The notes: generated from the sequence alone by a model not told the origin. A stretch of 64,000 nucleotides of DNA from Methylobacterium sp. Leaf108 (GCF_001423265.1 NZ_LMND01000002.1:899-64898), one strand, 5' to 3'. Positions 7,847-17,907 are shown, counted from the first letter of the stretch. Translations and numbers: made by a program.

Positions 7847-8185
7847 CAGGCGGTCCGCGAGCCGGTGGCCGCCATCGACGCGGCGGACGCTCTGTTCCGG
7901 GTGGCGCAGGGACCTGGTCCCGCCGGCCGCCTCGGCCAATGGCTTCCCGATAGGCCTCCCCGGGCTATCTAGGCCCCCGCTGGGCTCTCGCCCTCGTGAC
8001 CGTGCGCCGTTTCGGCCGGTCGCGATCCCCCGTCGCCGCCGCATCCTCGCCATGTCCGGCGTGCAGCGTGCATGGGGCTTCTTATCGATCACCCTCGCGG
8101 GCGTTTCGCGGGTCTTCGTCGACCGGGCTTCATCCGATGCCGCCGGTCATTCGCCTCGCGTGCCTCACTCAGGAGCATCCCGATC
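7847..8185. other. Upstream region of the RND operon
   Basis: No independent gene is supported. The segment contains the 5' region of the efflux operon (Shine-Dalgarno AGGAG near 8171-8175) and perhaps the 5' part of the uncertain minus-strand gene. No regulator gene of TetR type is adjacent to the efflux operon, which is unusual for acrAB-like pairs. Confidence 0.35.
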
Positions 8186-9412
8186 GTGCCTTCGTCCCAC
8201 CGGCCCTGGCCGACCGTCGTCTCGGCGGCTCTCCTGATGACCGTCCTCACCGGTTGCAACCAGAAGCAGCAGGCCGCCGCACCCGCCGCGCCGCCGCCGG
8301 AGATCAGCTACGTCACGGTCAAGCCGCAGCCGATCCCCTATCAGCGCGATCTGCCCGGCCGCGTGGCGCCGATGCGGATCGCCGAGGTGCGGGCCCGCGT
8401 CGGCGGCCTCGTGGTCAAGCGGACTTTCGAGCAGGGCAGCCAGGTCAAGGAGGGCGACGTCCTCTACAAGATCGATCCGGCCCCCTATCAGGTCGATCTC
8501 GCCAGTGCCGAGGCCGTGCTGGCCCGCACCGAGGCCGCCCTCGTCCTCGCCTCCCAGCAGGCCGAGCGCCTCGAGACGCTGCTCTCCCGCCAGACCGCGA
8601 GCCAGGCGCAGTACGACAGCGCTTACGCCGCGCAGAAGCAGGCCGAAGCCGAGGTGGCCGGTGCCAAGGCGGCCCGCGACAGGGCCCGGCTCAACCTGAG
8701 CTACACCGACGTGCGCGCCCCGATCTCGGGTCGGATCGGACGGGCCCTCCTCACCGAGGGCGCCCTCGTCGAGCAGGGCGGCACCGCCAACCTCGCCACG
8801 ATCCAGCAGCTCGACCCGATCTACGTGGACATCACCCAGTCGGTGGGCGAACTGACCAAGCTGCGGCGGGATCTCGCCAGCGGCGAACTCGATCGTCTCG
8901 CCCACGACAGCGCCAACGCGCAGCTCATCATGGACGACGGCTCCTTCTATCCATCGGCGGGCCGCGTCCTGTTCTCGGACGTGACCGCCGACCCGAGCAC
9001 GGGCCAGGTCACCCTGCGCGTGCTCTTCCCCAACCCCAACGACGACCTCTTCCCCGGCATGTACGCCCGCGCCCGCATCAAGCAGGGCATCGACAAGGAT
9101 GCCATCGCCGTGCCGCAGCAGGCGATCCAGCGCACCAACGACGGCAAGGCAGAGGTCTGGGTGATCGGCAAGGACGACAAGGTGATGCTCCAGCCCGTGG
9201 AGGTCGGCCCGATCGTCGAGAACAACTGGCTGATCCGCGAAGGCCTCAAGCCGGGCGAGCGCGTCGTCGTCGAGGGCGTTCAGAAGATCAGCGCCGGCAT
9301 GGTGGTCAAGCCCGTTCCCGCCGACGGCGAAGCCAAGGGTACGCAGGCGGATGCCGGGGACAAGGCGTCTCCCGGGGCCCCTGCCCCCGTCACGGAAGCC
9401 GGGGTGCGCTGA
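8186..9412 (+). CDS. RND efflux periplasmic adaptor (MFP) lipoprotein
   Basis: 408 residues from GTG 8186, chosen because AGGAG lies about 10 nt upstream and the product then starts with a lipoprotein signal (LLMTVLTGC lipobox, Cys at about residue 25). The AcrA/MexA-type order is visible: first lipoyl half (RVAPMRIAEVRARVGGLVVK), coiled-coil hairpin (about residues 110-180, Gln/Ala/Glu-rich), second lipoyl half (LSYTDVRAPISGRIGRALLT), beta-barrel and membrane-proximal domains (FPGMYARARIKQGI, AIAVPQQAIQR). The adaptor links the inner-membrane pump to an outer-membrane channel. The pump gene follows after 3 nt; no outer-membrane factor gene is present, so a TolC-like protein elsewhere is presumably used. 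Confidence 0.92.
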   Translation: MPSSHRPWPTVVSAALLMTVLTGCNQKQQAAAPAAPPPEISYVTVKPQPIPYQRDLPGRVAPMRIAEVRARVGGLVVKRTFEQGSQVKEGDVLYKIDPAPYQVDLASAEAVLARTEAALVLASQQAERLETLLSRQTASQAQYDSAYAAQKQAEAEVAGAKAARDRARLNLSYTDVRAPISGRIGRALLTEGALVEQGGTANLATIQQLDPIYVDITQSVGELTKLRRDLASGELDRLAHDSANAQLIMDDGSFYPSAGRVLFSDVTADPSTGQVTLRVLFPNPNDDLFPGMYARARIKQGIDKDAIAVPQQAIQRTNDGKAEVWVIGKDDKVMLQPVEVGPIVENNWLIREGLKPGERVVVEGVQKISAGMVVKPVPADGEAKGTQADAGDKASPGAPAPVTEAGVR

Positions 9413-9415
9413 GCC

Positions 9416-12400
9416 ATGGCATCCTTCTTCATCGACCGGCCGGTCTTCGCCTGGGTCGTCGCCCTGTTCATCTGCCTGGGCGGCGTGCTGGCCATCCCGA
9501 TGCTGCCGATCGCGCAGTATCCGGTGATCGCGCCGCCCTCGATCGCCCTCTCCACCGCCTATCCCGGCGCCTCGGTGGAGAACCTCTATACCGGCACCAC
9601 GCGTCTCATCGAGGACGAGCTCAACGGGGCCGCCAACATCCTGAGCTTCGAGAGCGCCAGCGACGCCTTCGGCGTCGTCGAGATCACGGCGCAGTTCAAG
9701 CCGGGGACCGATTCGAGCCTCGCCGGCGTCGAGGTGCAGAACCGCCTCAAGCGCATCGAGGCGCGCCTGCCCGCGGAGGTGCGCCAGCAGGGCACCCTGG
9801 TGGAGGAGGCCTCGGCCGCAACCCTCAACATCATCACCCTGATCTCGCCCGACAAGTCGATGGACGAGATCGCGCTGGGCGACTTCCTCATCCGCAACGT
9901 CATCAACGAGATCCGCCGCATCCCCGGCGTCGGCCGCGCCACGCTCTATTCCACCGAGCGGTCTTTGCGCATCTGGGTCGATTCCGACAAGCTGCGCGGC
10001 CTCTCGCTCAACGCCTCGGACGTCTCCAAGGCCATCACCAACCAGAACGTCCAGATCGCCTCGGGCGCGGTCGGCGCGCAGCCGAGCCCGTCCACCAACC
10101 CGGTCAACTTCCCCATCATCGTCAAGGGCCAGATGACGGCGCCCGAGGAATTCGGTGCCATCGTGCTCCGCGCCAACCCGGACGGCTCCACCGTGCGCCT
10201 GCGCGACATCGCCCGGATCGAGCTCGGCGGCGAGGACTACAAGTTCACCACCCGCCTCGACGGCGGCCCGGCCGCGGGCATCTCGGTGACGCTCGCCCCG
10301 GACGGTAACGCCCTCGAGACCGCCAAGGGCATCCGCGCCAAGATGGAGGAACTGTCGCAGTTCTTCCCCTCCAACGTGAAGTGGGACATCCCCTACGACA
10401 TCACGCCCGCCGTCAACGCCTCGATCCACAAGGTGCTGATGACGCTGATCGAGGCGGTGGTCCTCGTGTTCGTGGTGATGTTCATCTTCCTGCAGAACAT
10501 CCGCTACACCCTGATCCCGACCATCGTCGTTCCCATCGCGCTGATGGGCACCTGCACCGTCATGCTGCTCGCCGGCTTCTCGGTGAACGTCCTGACCATG
10601 TTCGGCATGGTGCTGGCCATCGGCATCCTCGTCGACGACGCCATCGTCGTGGTCGAGAACGTCGAGCGCATCATGAACGAGGAGGGGCTGCCGCCCAAGG
10701 AAGCCACCCGCAAGGCCATGGACCAGATCACCGGGGCCATCATCGGCATCACCCTGGTGCTGGTGGCGGTGTTCATCCCGATGGCGTTCTTCCCCGGCTC
10801 GGTGGGCATCATCTACCGGCAGTTCTCCATCGCGATGGTGACCTCGATCGCCTTCTCGGCGCTCCTGGCCCTGACCCTGACGCCCGCGCTCTGCGCCACC
10901 CTGCTCAAGCCCATCGAGAAGGGCCACGGCCATTCCAAGGGCGGCGTCTTCGGCTGGTTCAACCGCGTCGTCGACCGCGAGACCGCCCGCTACGGACGCG
11001 GCGTCTCGGCCTTCATCGCCCGCTCCGGGCGGGTGATGGTGATCTACCTGATCCTGGTCGCCGGCCTCGCCTACGCCTTCGTGCGCCTGCCCGAAGGCTT
11101 CCTGCCGGTGGAGGACCAGGGCTTCTTCACGGTGGACATCCAGACGCCGCCGGGCTCGTCCTTCAACCGCACGGAAGCGGCGGTGAAGAAGGTCGAGGAG
11201 CATCTCCTGGCCCAGCCGGGCGTGGCGAGCGTGACCATCGTGAACGGCTTCTCGTTCTCGGGACAAGGCCAGGTCACGTCCCAGGCCTTCGTCACCCTCA
11301 AGCCCTGGGGCGAGCGCGACGCGGCCAATTCCGCCGCCAACCTCGTGGAGGGGACCAACAAGGCGCTGTCCGGCTACAAGGACGCGATCATCCAGGCGCT
11401 GGAGCCGCCGCCGATCGACAACCTCGGCAACGCCTCGGGCTTCAGCTTCCGCCTGCAGGACCGGGCGCAGAAGGGCTACTCGGCCCTGATGGCGGCGCAG
11501 GAGCAACTGCTCTCGCTCGCCAAGAAGAGCCCGATCCTCACCAAGGTCTACGTCGAGGGCCTGCCGCCGGCCCCCCAGGCCGAACTCGTGATCGACCGCG
11601 AGAAGGCCGCTGCGCTCGGCGTCGACTTCGAGGAGATCAACAACACGATCCAGGTCAATCTCGGTTCGGTCTACACCAACGACTTCCCGAACCGGGGCAA
11701 GATGCAGCGCGTCATCGTGCAGGCCGAGGACAGCCAGCGCCTGAAGGCGGCCGACATCCTGAACTACGGCGTCAAGAACGCGCAGGGCACCATGGTGCCG
11801 ATGTCGTCCTTCGCCGACCTGAAGTGGAGCGTCGGCCCGGCCCAGATCATCGGGTTCAACGGCTACCAGTCGGTGCGCATCACCGGCGAGCCTAAGCCCG
11901 GCTACACCTCGGGCGATGCCATCGCCGAGATGGAGCGCCTGATGGAGCAGCTGCCCAAGGGCTTCGGCTACACCTGGACCGGGCAATCGCTCCAGGAGAA
12001 GGAGGCTGGCAGCCAGGCGTCGCTGCTCCTGGCCCTCTCGATCCTGATCGTGTTCCTGTGCCTGGCCGCTCTCTACGAGAGCTGGTCGATCCCGTTCTCG
12101 GTGCTGCTCGTCATCCCGCTGGGCGTCGTCGGCTCGGTGGCGGCGGTGTACCTGCGCGGCCTGCCCAACGACGTCTATTTCAAGATCGGGCTCATCACGA
12201 TCATCGGCCTCTCGGCCAAGAACGCGATCCTGATCGTGGAATTCGCCAAGGACCTCTGGAAGCCGGGCAAGTCCCTGGTCGACGCCACGGTGGAGGCGGC
12301 GACCCTGCGCTTCCGCCCGATCGTGATGACCTCGCTGGCCTTCATCTTCGGCGTGGTGCCTCTGGCCATCGCGTCCGGTGCGGCTTCGAAGAGCCAGCAG

Positions 12401-12571
12401 GCGATCGGCACCGGCGTGCTCGGCGGCATGATCTCGGCGACGGTGCTGGCCGTGATGTTCGTGCCGGTGTTCTTCGTCGTCGTGATGCGCCTGTTCCGGG
12501 TCAAGCAGGGCGGCGCCGAGGAGCCGGCGGCAGAGGCGAAGCCCTCGGCCCATCCCGCGCCGGCCGAGTAG
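9416..12571 (+). CDS. RND multidrug efflux pump inner-membrane subunit (HAE-1)
   Basis: 1051 residues, normal for AcrB/MexB. It begins MASFFIDRPVFAWVVALFIC (TM1), followed by the first large periplasmic loop (residues about 35-330). The proton-relay Asp pair in TM4 is visible in GILVDDAIVVVENVERIM, and the TM10-11 signature in GLSAKNAILIVEFAKDL. The second periplasmic loop follows about residue 560 (EGFLPVEDQGFFTVDIQTPP). It exports hydrophobic drugs or solvents driven by the proton gradient, as a trimer with the adaptor encoded 3 nt upstream. Substrate range cannot be predicted. A hairpin 10 nt after the stop may end the transcript. Confidence 0.95.
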   Translation: MASFFIDRPVFAWVVALFICLGGVLAIPMLPIAQYPVIAPPSIALSTAYPGASVENLYTGTTRLIEDELNGAANILSFESASDAFGVVEITAQFKPGTDSSLAGVEVQNRLKRIEARLPAEVRQQGTLVEEASAATLNIITLISPDKSMDEIALGDFLIRNVINEIRRIPGVGRATLYSTERSLRIWVDSDKLRGLSLNASDVSKAITNQNVQIASGAVGAQPSPSTNPVNFPIIVKGQMTAPEEFGAIVLRANPDGSTVRLRDIARIELGGEDYKFTTRLDGGPAAGISVTLAPDGNALETAKGIRAKMEELSQFFPSNVKWDIPYDITPAVNASIHKVLMTLIEAVVLVFVVMFIFLQNIRYTLIPTIVVPIALMGTCTVMLLAGFSVNVLTMFGMVLAIGILVDDAIVVVENVERIMNEEGLPPKEATRKAMDQITGAIIGITLVLVAVFIPMAFFPGSVGIIYRQFSIAMVTSIAFSALLALTLTPALCATLLKPIEKGHGHSKGGVFGWFNRVVDRETARYGRGVSAFIARSGRVMVIYLILVAGLAYAFVRLPEGFLPVEDQGFFTVDIQTPPGSSFNRTEAAVKKVEEHLLAQPGVASVTIVNGFSFSGQGQVTSQAFVTLKPWGERDAANSAANLVEGTNKALSGYKDAIIQALEPPPIDNLGNASGFSFRLQDRAQKGYSALMAAQEQLLSLAKKSPILTKVYVEGLPPAPQAELVIDREKAAALGVDFEEINNTIQVNLGSVYTNDFPNRGKMQRVIVQAEDSQRLKAADILNYGVKNAQGTMVPMSSFADLKWSVGPAQIIGFNGYQSVRITGEPKPGYTSGDAIAEMERLMEQLPKGFGYTWTGQSLQEKEAGSQASLLLALSILIVFLCLAALYESWSIPFSVLLVIPLGVVGSVAAVYLRGLPNDVYFKIGLITIIGLSAKNAILIVEFAKDLWKPGKSLVDATVEAATLRFRPIVMTSLAFIFGVVPLAIASGAASKSQQAIGTGVLGGMISATVLAVMFVPVFFVVVMRLFRVKQGGAEEPAAEAKPSAHPAPAE

Positions 12572-12581
12572 CGCGGGACCC

Positions 12582-12604
12582 CCCTCCCCCATATTGGGGG
12601 AGGG
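12582..12604 (+). terminator. Stem-loop after the RND pump gene
   Basis: A perfect 10-bp stem (12582-12591 with 12595-12604) around a 3-nt loop lies 10 nt after the pump stop. It lacks a T-run, so termination efficiency is uncertain. A second GC-rich stem-loop (12672-12678 with 12683-12689) follows. Confidence 0.5.
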
Positions 12605-12723
12605 CGGCCTACGTCGTGGGTCGGGAGCAGGGAGCTGCGGTCTTTCTGGAGAGGTCGCGATCCCCTCCCCCGCCCGGCATCCGCCGGGCATCGTCCCCGT
12701 CAGAAGAGGTCAGATTCCTACCA

Positions 12724-12824
12724 TTTCCGGTTGATCACTTCGTGATGCGGACATGGGCTTCGCTCAGGCGCCGCGCGGGCTCGGTGATACGGTGCCCGCT
12801 CGATTCAAGCGGAAACTGTATCAC
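12724..12824. repeat. Dispersed hairpin element, copy A (3' end of sdhB)
   Basis: About 100 bp, nearly identical to 36334-36436. It contains a small hairpin ATCAC-TTC-GTGAT (12734-12746), a conserved middle (12751-12780) and a terminal imperfect stem GTGATAC...GTATCAC (12784-12824). The last bases include the stop codon of sdhB (TCA at 12821-12823). Read from sdhB, the element starts exactly at the stop codon and would fold as a 3' hairpin. Confidence 0.85.
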
Positions 12825-13639
12825 ACCTCGCGCACGACCATCATCTTCTTGATCTCGGCGATGGCCTTGGCCGGGTTCAGTCCCTTCGGGCAGGCGTTGG
12901 CGCAGTTCATGATCGTGTGGCAGCGGTAGAGCCGGAACGGATCGTGCAGCGCGTCGAGCCGCTCGCCGGTGTTCTCGTCGCGGCTGTCGATCAGCCAGCG
13001 GTAGGCCTGCAGCAGGGCGGCGGGGCCGAGGAAGCGGTCGCCGTTCCACCAGTAGCTCGGGCAGGAGGTGGTGCAGCAGGCGCACAGGATGCACTCGTAG
13101 AGCCCGTCGAGCTGAGCCCGGTCCTCGGGTGTCTGCTTCCACTCGCCCTCCGGGGCGGGGGTCTCGGTCTGGAGCCAGGGCTCGATCGATGCGTGCTGGG
13201 CGAAGAAGTTGGTCAGGTCCGGCACCAGGTCCTTCAGCACCGGCATGTGCGGCAGCGGGTAGATCCGCACCGCGCCGGTCTTCTTTGCCCCAGGATTCTT
13301 GCCCTTCGCATGCTCCTGGCACTCGTCGATGCCCATGGTGCAGGCGAGGGCGTTCTGGCCCTCGATGTTCATGGCGCAGGAGCCGCAGATGCCCTCGCGG
13401 CAGGAGCGCCGGAACACCAGGGTCGAATCGACCTTCGCCTTAATCCACAGGAGGGCGTCGAGCACCATCGGCCCGCAATCGTCGCGGTCGACCTGATAGG
13501 TATCGACACGCGGATTGGCGCCGTCGTCCGGGTTCCAGCGGTAGATCCGGAACTCCTGCAGGTTGTTGGCCCCCGGCGGACGGGGCCAGGTCTTGCCCTC
13601 GGTGAGCTTGGAATTCTTGGGGAGGGCGAATTCGGCCAT
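12821..13639 (-). CDS. sdhB: Succinate dehydrogenase iron-sulfur subunit
   Basis: 272 residues. The plant-type [2Fe-2S] cluster motif is CREGICGSC and a downstream Cys in NALAC (residues about 80-100). The C-terminal half holds the [4Fe-4S] and [3Fe-4S] ligands in [12 protein letters not shown] and [17 protein letters not shown]. It passes electrons from the flavin of SdhA to ubiquinone at SdhC/SdhD in complex II. Last gene of the sdhCDAB operon, 64 nt after sdhA. Its stop codon is embedded in a dispersed hairpin repeat. Confidence 0.97.
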   Translation of the reverse strand: MAEFALPKNSKLTEGKTWPRPPGANNLQEFRIYRWNPDDGANPRVDTYQVDRDDCGPMVLDALLWIKAKVDSTLVFRRSCREGICGSCAMNIEGQNALACTMGIDECQEHAKGKNPGAKKTGAVRIYPLPHMPVLKDLVPDLTNFFAQHASIEPWLQTETPAPEGEWKQTPEDRAQLDGLYECILCACCTTSCPSYWWNGDRFLGPAALLQAYRWLIDSRDENTGERLDALHDPFRLYRCHTIMNCANACPKGLNPAKAIAEIKKMMVVREV

Positions 13640-13703
13640 GGTGTAGCGTGCCTATTTCCGTCTCGAAAGATTCATCACTGGAAGCAAGTCAAAGACCGTT
13701 TCC

Positions 13704-15515
13704 TCAATACACCCGCGCCTTCGGCTCGATGTACTGGATCTCGTTCGACATCGTATAGGTATGGACCGGCCGGTAATCGATGCTGACCTGCTTCGAAGTG
13801 TCGTTCATCCAGGCCAGAGTGTGCTTCATCCATTCCTTGTCGTCGCGGTCGGGGAAGTCCTCGCGGGCATGCGCCCCGCGGCTCTCCTTGCGGTTGGCCG
13901 CCGATTCCATCGTCACCACCGCCTGGCCGATCAGGTTGTCGAATTCCAGGCTCTCCAGGAGGTCGGTGTTCCAGATCAGGGAGCGGTCCTCGATGCGGAT
14001 GTCGGCCGTGCCGGCGGCGACCTTGTGGATCAGGGCCTTGCCCTCCTCCAGCACTTCGCCGGTGCGGAAGACGGCGCAGTTGTTCTGCATGGTCTTCTGC
14101 ATCTCGGCGCGCAGTTCGGCGGTGGGGGTGCCGCCGTCGGCGTAGCGGAAGCGGTCGAGGCGCGAGAGCGCCTTGTCGGCCGAGTCCTTCGGCAGGTCCA
14201 TCTGGCGGCGGCCCGGCTCGACGATCTCGGCGCAGCGCAGGCCCGCCGCGCGGCCGAACACCACGAGGTCGATGAGGGAGTTCGAGCCCAGCCGGTTGGC
14301 GCCGTGGACGGAGACGCAGGCCGCTTCGCCGAGCGCCATCAGGCCCGGCACCACCGTGTCGGGGTTGCCGTTCTTCAGGGTCAGCACCTCGCCGTGATAG
14401 TTCGTGGGGATGCCGCCCATGTTGTAGTGCACCGTCGGCAGCACCGGGATCGGCTCCTTGGTGACGTCGACGCCGGCGAAGATCTTGGCGGATTCCGAGA
14501 TGCCCGGCAGACGCTGGTGCAGGATCGCCGGGTCGAGGTGGTCGAGGTGCAGGTAGATGTGGTCGTTACCCTTGCCGACGCCGCGACCGGCGCGGATCTC
14601 CATGGTCATCGAGCGCGAGACCACGTCGCGGGAGGCGAGGTCCTTGGCCGATGGCGCGTAGCGCTCCATGAAACGCTCGCCCTCGGAATTGGTCAGGTAG
14701 CCGCCTTCGCCGCGCGCGCCCTCGGTGATGAGGCAGCCAGCACCGTAGATGCCGGTGGGGTGGAACTGCACGAACTCCATGTCCTGCAGCGGCAGGCCGG
14801 CGCGCAGGACCATGGCGTTGCCGTCGCCGGTACAGGTGTGGGCGGAGGTGGCCGAGAAATACGAGCGGCCGTAGCCGCCGGTGGCCAGGATCGTCTGCTG
14901 GGCGCGGAAACGGTGGATCTCGCCGGTGGCCTGGTCGATGGCGACGACCCCGAGGCAGCGCCCGTCCTCGTCCATGATCAGGTCGAGGGCGAAGTACTCG
15001 ATGAAGAAGTTGGTGTTGTTCTTCACCGCCTGCCCATAGAGGGTGTGGAGCATGGCGTGGCCGGTGCGGTCGGCCGCGGCACAGGTGCGTTGCGCCGTGC
15101 CCTTGCCGTACTCGGTGGTCATGCCGCCGAAGGGGCGCTGGTAGATCTTGCCTTCCTCGGTGCGCGAGAACGGCACGCCCCAATGTTCCAGCTCGTAGAC
15201 CGCGGCCGGCGCGTTGCGGACGAGGTATTCGATGGCGTCCTGGTCGCCGAGCCAGTCCGACCCCTTCACGGTGTCGTACATGTGCCAGCGCCAGTCGTCC
15301 GGCCCCATGTTGCCGAGCGAGGCCGAAATCCCCCCCTGCGCCGCCACCGTGTGCGAACGGGTGGGGAACACCTTGGTGATGCAGGCGGTGCGCAGGCCCG
15401 CCTGGCTGCAGCCCACCGTGGCGCGCAGGCCCGCGCCGCCGGCGCCGACGATCACCACGTCGAAGGTGTGGTCGATGATGGTGTAGGCCGAAGCCCCGTT
15501 GCCGTTGGTGGCCAT
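13704..15515 (-). CDS. sdhA: Succinate dehydrogenase flavoprotein subunit
   Basis: 603 residues. The N-terminal FAD-binding fold ([16 protein letters not shown]) is followed by the covalent FAD histidine motif [18 protein letters not shown]. The catalytic region includes [20 protein letters not shown] and the substrate-binding [20 protein letters not shown]. The C-terminal domain (R-H-x-x-x-Y style region near [15 protein letters not shown]) is complete. It oxidises succinate to fumarate in the TCA cycle on the cytoplasmic face of the membrane. It lies 28 nt downstream of sdhD and upstream of sdhB, as in most alphaproteobacteria. Confidence 0.98.
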   Translation of the reverse strand: MATNGNGASAYTIIDHTFDVVIVGAGGAGLRATVGCSQAGLRTACITKVFPTRSHTVAAQGGISASLGNMGPDDWRWHMYDTVKGSDWLGDQDAIEYLVRNAPAAVYELEHWGVPFSRTEEGKIYQRPFGGMTTEYGKGTAQRTCAAADRTGHAMLHTLYGQAVKNNTNFFIEYFALDLIMDEDGRCLGVVAIDQATGEIHRFRAQQTILATGGYGRSYFSATSAHTCTGDGNAMVLRAGLPLQDMEFVQFHPTGIYGAGCLITEGARGEGGYLTNSEGERFMERYAPSAKDLASRDVVSRSMTMEIRAGRGVGKGNDHIYLHLDHLDPAILHQRLPGISESAKIFAGVDVTKEPIPVLPTVHYNMGGIPTNYHGEVLTLKNGNPDTVVPGLMALGEAACVSVHGANRLGSNSLIDLVVFGRAAGLRCAEIVEPGRRQMDLPKDSADKALSRLDRFRYADGGTPTAELRAEMQKTMQNNCAVFRTGEVLEEGKALIHKVAAGTADIRIEDRSLIWNTDLLESLEFDNLIGQAVVTMESAANRKESRGAHAREDFPDRDDKEWMKHTLAWMNDTSKQVSIDYRPVHTYTMSNEIQYIEPKARVY

Positions 15516-15543
15516 GAGCGAGATCCCTCGGGTTCGGTTGCGG

Positions 15544-15945
15544 TCAGACGAGGCGCGCCAGGCTCACGCGCAGGATCGCGTAGAGACAGGCGGCGGCCAC
15601 GGCGACGGTGTAGGCGGTGTTGGCGAACAGGGCCGCGAACTTGAGGCCCTTGTCCTGGACGTAATCCTCGATGACGACCTGCATCCCGATCCTCATGTGG
15701 AGCGCCACCGAGATCACGGCGAGGATCAGGACCAGCGCAACGAGGGGGTGCGACACCAGGGCGACGGCCTCCGGGTAGGGCCGCCCCGCCATCATCGCGA
15801 TGACGACGACGAAGGCGATCATCAGCGGTACGTTGGCGGCGGCGGTGACGCGCTGCTGCCACCAGTGCCCGGCCCCGTGGCCGGACGCGCCCAGGCCCTT
15901 CACGCGGGAGCGGGCGGTGCGCAGGGAGGGAGAGGTCTTTGCCAT
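15544..15945 (-). CDS. sdhD: Succinate dehydrogenase membrane anchor subunit D
   Basis: 133 residues from ATG 15945; the open frame upstream overlaps sdhC and is not used. Three hydrophobic segments (residues about 37-55, 65-85 and 105-128) and the sequence [15 protein letters not shown] followed by the [14 protein letters not shown] region, the typical SdhD heme/quinone-side signature of alphaproteobacteria. It anchors complex II together with SdhC. The gene begins 11 nt after the sdhC stop. Confidence 0.93.
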   Translation of the reverse strand: MAKTSPSLRTARSRVKGLGASGHGAGHWWQQRVTAAANVPLMIAFVVVIAMMAGRPYPEAVALVSHPLVALVLILAVISVALHMRIGMQVVIEDYVQDKGLKFAALFANTAYTVAVAAACLYAILRVSLARLV

Positions 15946-15956
15946 GGTGCGGCTCC

Positions 15957-16358
15957 TCAGCGGATCAGGAGGGCGAGCGCCCAGATCAGGACGGTCAGGA
16001 TCACGGAGGCGATGAGGGTGCCGCGGGCCAGCGCCATGCGCTTGTCGCGGTCGAAGCCCTGCCCGACGTCCCACACGAAGTGGCGCAGCCCCCCCAGCAT
16101 GTGGTGCAGGAGCACCCAGGTGTAGGCGAACAGCACGAGCCGCCCCAGGATGGAGCCGAAGAACCACGCCACCCAGCCGTAGGCGGCGGGGCCCGCGGCA
16201 AGGGCCACGAGCCAGATCGCCACGAGGGCGGTACCGCCGTAGAGGGCGGTGCCGGTGATGCGGTGGAACACCGACATCGCCATGGTCCAGGTCCAGCGGT
16301 AGATCTGGAGGTGGGGCGAGAGCGGCGCTGTGACCGTGGGGCGAGGGCTGGAAGGCAT
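15957..16358 (-). CDS. sdhC: Succinate dehydrogenase cytochrome b556 subunit
   Basis: 133 residues from ATG 16358 (MPSSPRPTVTAPLSPHLQIY). The SdhC signature SPHLQIYRWTWTMAMSVFHR and the heme b histidine region LLHHMLGGLRHFVWD are present, with three transmembrane segments. First gene of sdhCDAB. The frame is open to an ATG at 16475; the extra N-terminus there would be encoded by an 18-bp repeat array (ESFRDW-type repeats) and does not belong to the family, so I prefer 16358. Confidence 0.94.
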   Translation of the reverse strand: MPSSPRPTVTAPLSPHLQIYRWTWTMAMSVFHRITGTALYGGTALVAIWLVALAAGPAAYGWVAWFFGSILGRLVLFAYTWVLLHHMLGGLRHFVWDVGQGFDRDKRMALARGTLIASVILTVLIWALALLIR

Positions 16359-16421
16359 CGGGCTTATCGTCCTCGATCGAAGATGGGCGCCGTCTCGGTG
16401 GGCGATGGATCGGCGGGCGCG

Positions 16422-16475
16422 GTCTCGGAAGCTTTCCCAGTCTCGGAAGCTTTCCCAGTCTTGGAAACTCTCCAA
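16422..16475. repeat. 18-bp tandem repeat, 3 copies, upstream of sdhC
   Basis: Units at 16422-16439 and 16440-16457 are identical (GTCTCGGAAGCTTTCCCA); the third at 16458-16475 has diverged. The array lies 64 nt upstream of the sdhC start in the sdh 5' region and keeps an open frame in phase with sdhC. Confidence 0.9.
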
Positions 16476-16581
16476 GGAGTATCGCTTCGGGCTCTCCGCG
16501 CAAGACGTCCATGCGGCGATGCGAAACAGATTTGCTGCATTGCAACCTGCGTCGCGGTCGCCTCCGCGCCAGGACGGCCGT

Positions 16582-17907
16582 TCATGACAGACGCCCCAGC
16601 GTCTGCCACCAGAGGTAGTCCAGGGGTGCGACGACGACGAGGGAGATCGCCCCCAGCAGCGCGGTGATGCGGGTGGCGTCCTTCAGGGTCTGCCCGCCGA
16701 GATGCATCGCAAGGATGATCGGCGGGGCCTGGTAGGGCAGGAACAGGCTCGAGTAGCCGATCACCTGGATCATCACGACGTCGTCGAGGGCCAATCCGCT
16801 GGCCCGGCTCATCTCCCCGGCGAGGGCCGTGTAGAGGGCCGGCGCGCCGTTGGCGGTGACGACGAGGGCCAGCAGCGCCGCGATGCCGGTGAGGACGCCG
16901 AAGTTCTGAAGGGTCTCCCCGGGATGGAGCGGCGCCAGATCGAGGAGGGCATGGCCGAGGCGGGCGCCGAGGCCGGTCTGGTCGACGGTGGCCACCAGCC
17001 CGAGCAGCGCCGCCACGTAGAAACAGGTGCGCAGGTTGACCGCGCCGAAGGCCTCCGGCCCGAGCACGCCGATGCGCGGCATCAGGCAAACCACCGCGGC
17101 GGCGAGCCCGATCCAGGCCGGGGCGATATGGTGCAGGCTGTCCGTCACCCACAGGGCCAGGGTGAGGCCGAGCACGACGCCGAGGCGGCGCTCGGCCGGG
17201 CTGAATGGCGTGTGCGGCAGGGCCTCCGCCCCCGCGGCGAGGGGTGCGAGCCTGTCGGGGAACAGCCACAGCGTCGCCAGAACGAGGAGTGCGCCCTTGG
17301 CCAGCGCCAGCGCCGGCCCGTGCAGCACCAGGTACGGCAGGTAGGCGATGTGCAGCCCGTATTGCGCCTCGGCCGTCCCCGACATCACGAGGTTCGGGAC
17401 GTTGGCGGGCAGCACTGCCGCCGACAGGATCGGTGTCGCCAGGCCCACCGCCATCACCGCGCCGGTCCGGCCCGGTCGGCCGGGGCGGAGGCCGAACCGG
17501 TCGCACAGCACCAGCACCACCGGGACGAGGAGGGCGATGCGGCCGAGGTTCGACGGCATCACGAAGGACAACGCCAGGGACAGGGCGACGAGGCCTGCGA
17601 TGAAGCCGGGATAGGAGCCCGACAGCCGTCCGGCCAGCGCCCGCGCCAGGCGCTCGCCGAGGCCGGTGCGCGTCATCGCCAGCCCCACCACCATCCCGCC
17701 CAGCACCAGCCAGAAGGCCGAGGAGGCGAAGCCCGAGAAGACGGTCGCCGTCGGCGCCAGCCGCAGCAGCATGGCGACGGCGAAGAACAGCAAGGCCGTC
17801 ACGATCTCGGCCACGAGGCCGCTCGCCCACAGGCCCATGCACAGGACGAGCAGAAGCCCGGTCGCGACGACCGTTGCCTGTTCGCTCAGGAATCCTGCTG
17901 CCTGCAT
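16582..17907 (-). CDS. SLC13/DASS-type anion transporter
   Basis: 441 residues, about 11-12 hydrophobic segments in two repeats. The family hairpin motifs are visible as SFVMPSNLGRIALLVPVVLV in the first half and VTANGAPALYTALAGEM with YQAPPIILAMHLGGQ in the second, matching the ion-binding loops of divalent anion:Na+ symporters (SLC13, ArsB/CitT-like fold). Substrates in the family are dicarboxylates, citrate, sulfate or phosphate; the sequence alone does not decide. It is upstream of sdhC on the same strand with a 223-nt gap, so a dicarboxylate link is tempting but unproven. Confidence 0.82.
   Translation of the reverse strand: MQAAGFLSEQATVVATGLLLVLCMGLWASGLVAEIVTALLFFAVAMLLRLAPTATVFSGFASSAFWLVLGGMVVGLAMTRTGLGERLARALAGRLSGSYPGFIAGLVALSLALSFVMPSNLGRIALLVPVVLVLCDRFGLRPGRPGRTGAVMAVGLATPILSAAVLPANVPNLVMSGTAEAQYGLHIAYLPYLVLHGPALALAKGALLVLATLWLFPDRLAPLAAGAEALPHTPFSPAERRLGVVLGLTLALWVTDSLHHIAPAWIGLAAAVVCLMPRIGVLGPEAFGAVNLRTCFYVAALLGLVATVDQTGLGARLGHALLDLAPLHPGETLQNFGVLTGIAALLALVVTANGAPALYTALAGEMSRASGLALDDVVMIQVIGYSSLFLPYQAPPIILAMHLGGQTLKDATRITALLGAISLVVVAPLDYLWWQTLGRLS

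Noticed and set aside
8165..12691. A 1508-codon open frame on the minus strand opposite the RND genes
   Set aside because: It is the antisense shadow of two well-identified efflux genes; its product is Arg/His/Asp-rich without domains. GC-rich third positions suppress stops on the opposite strand.
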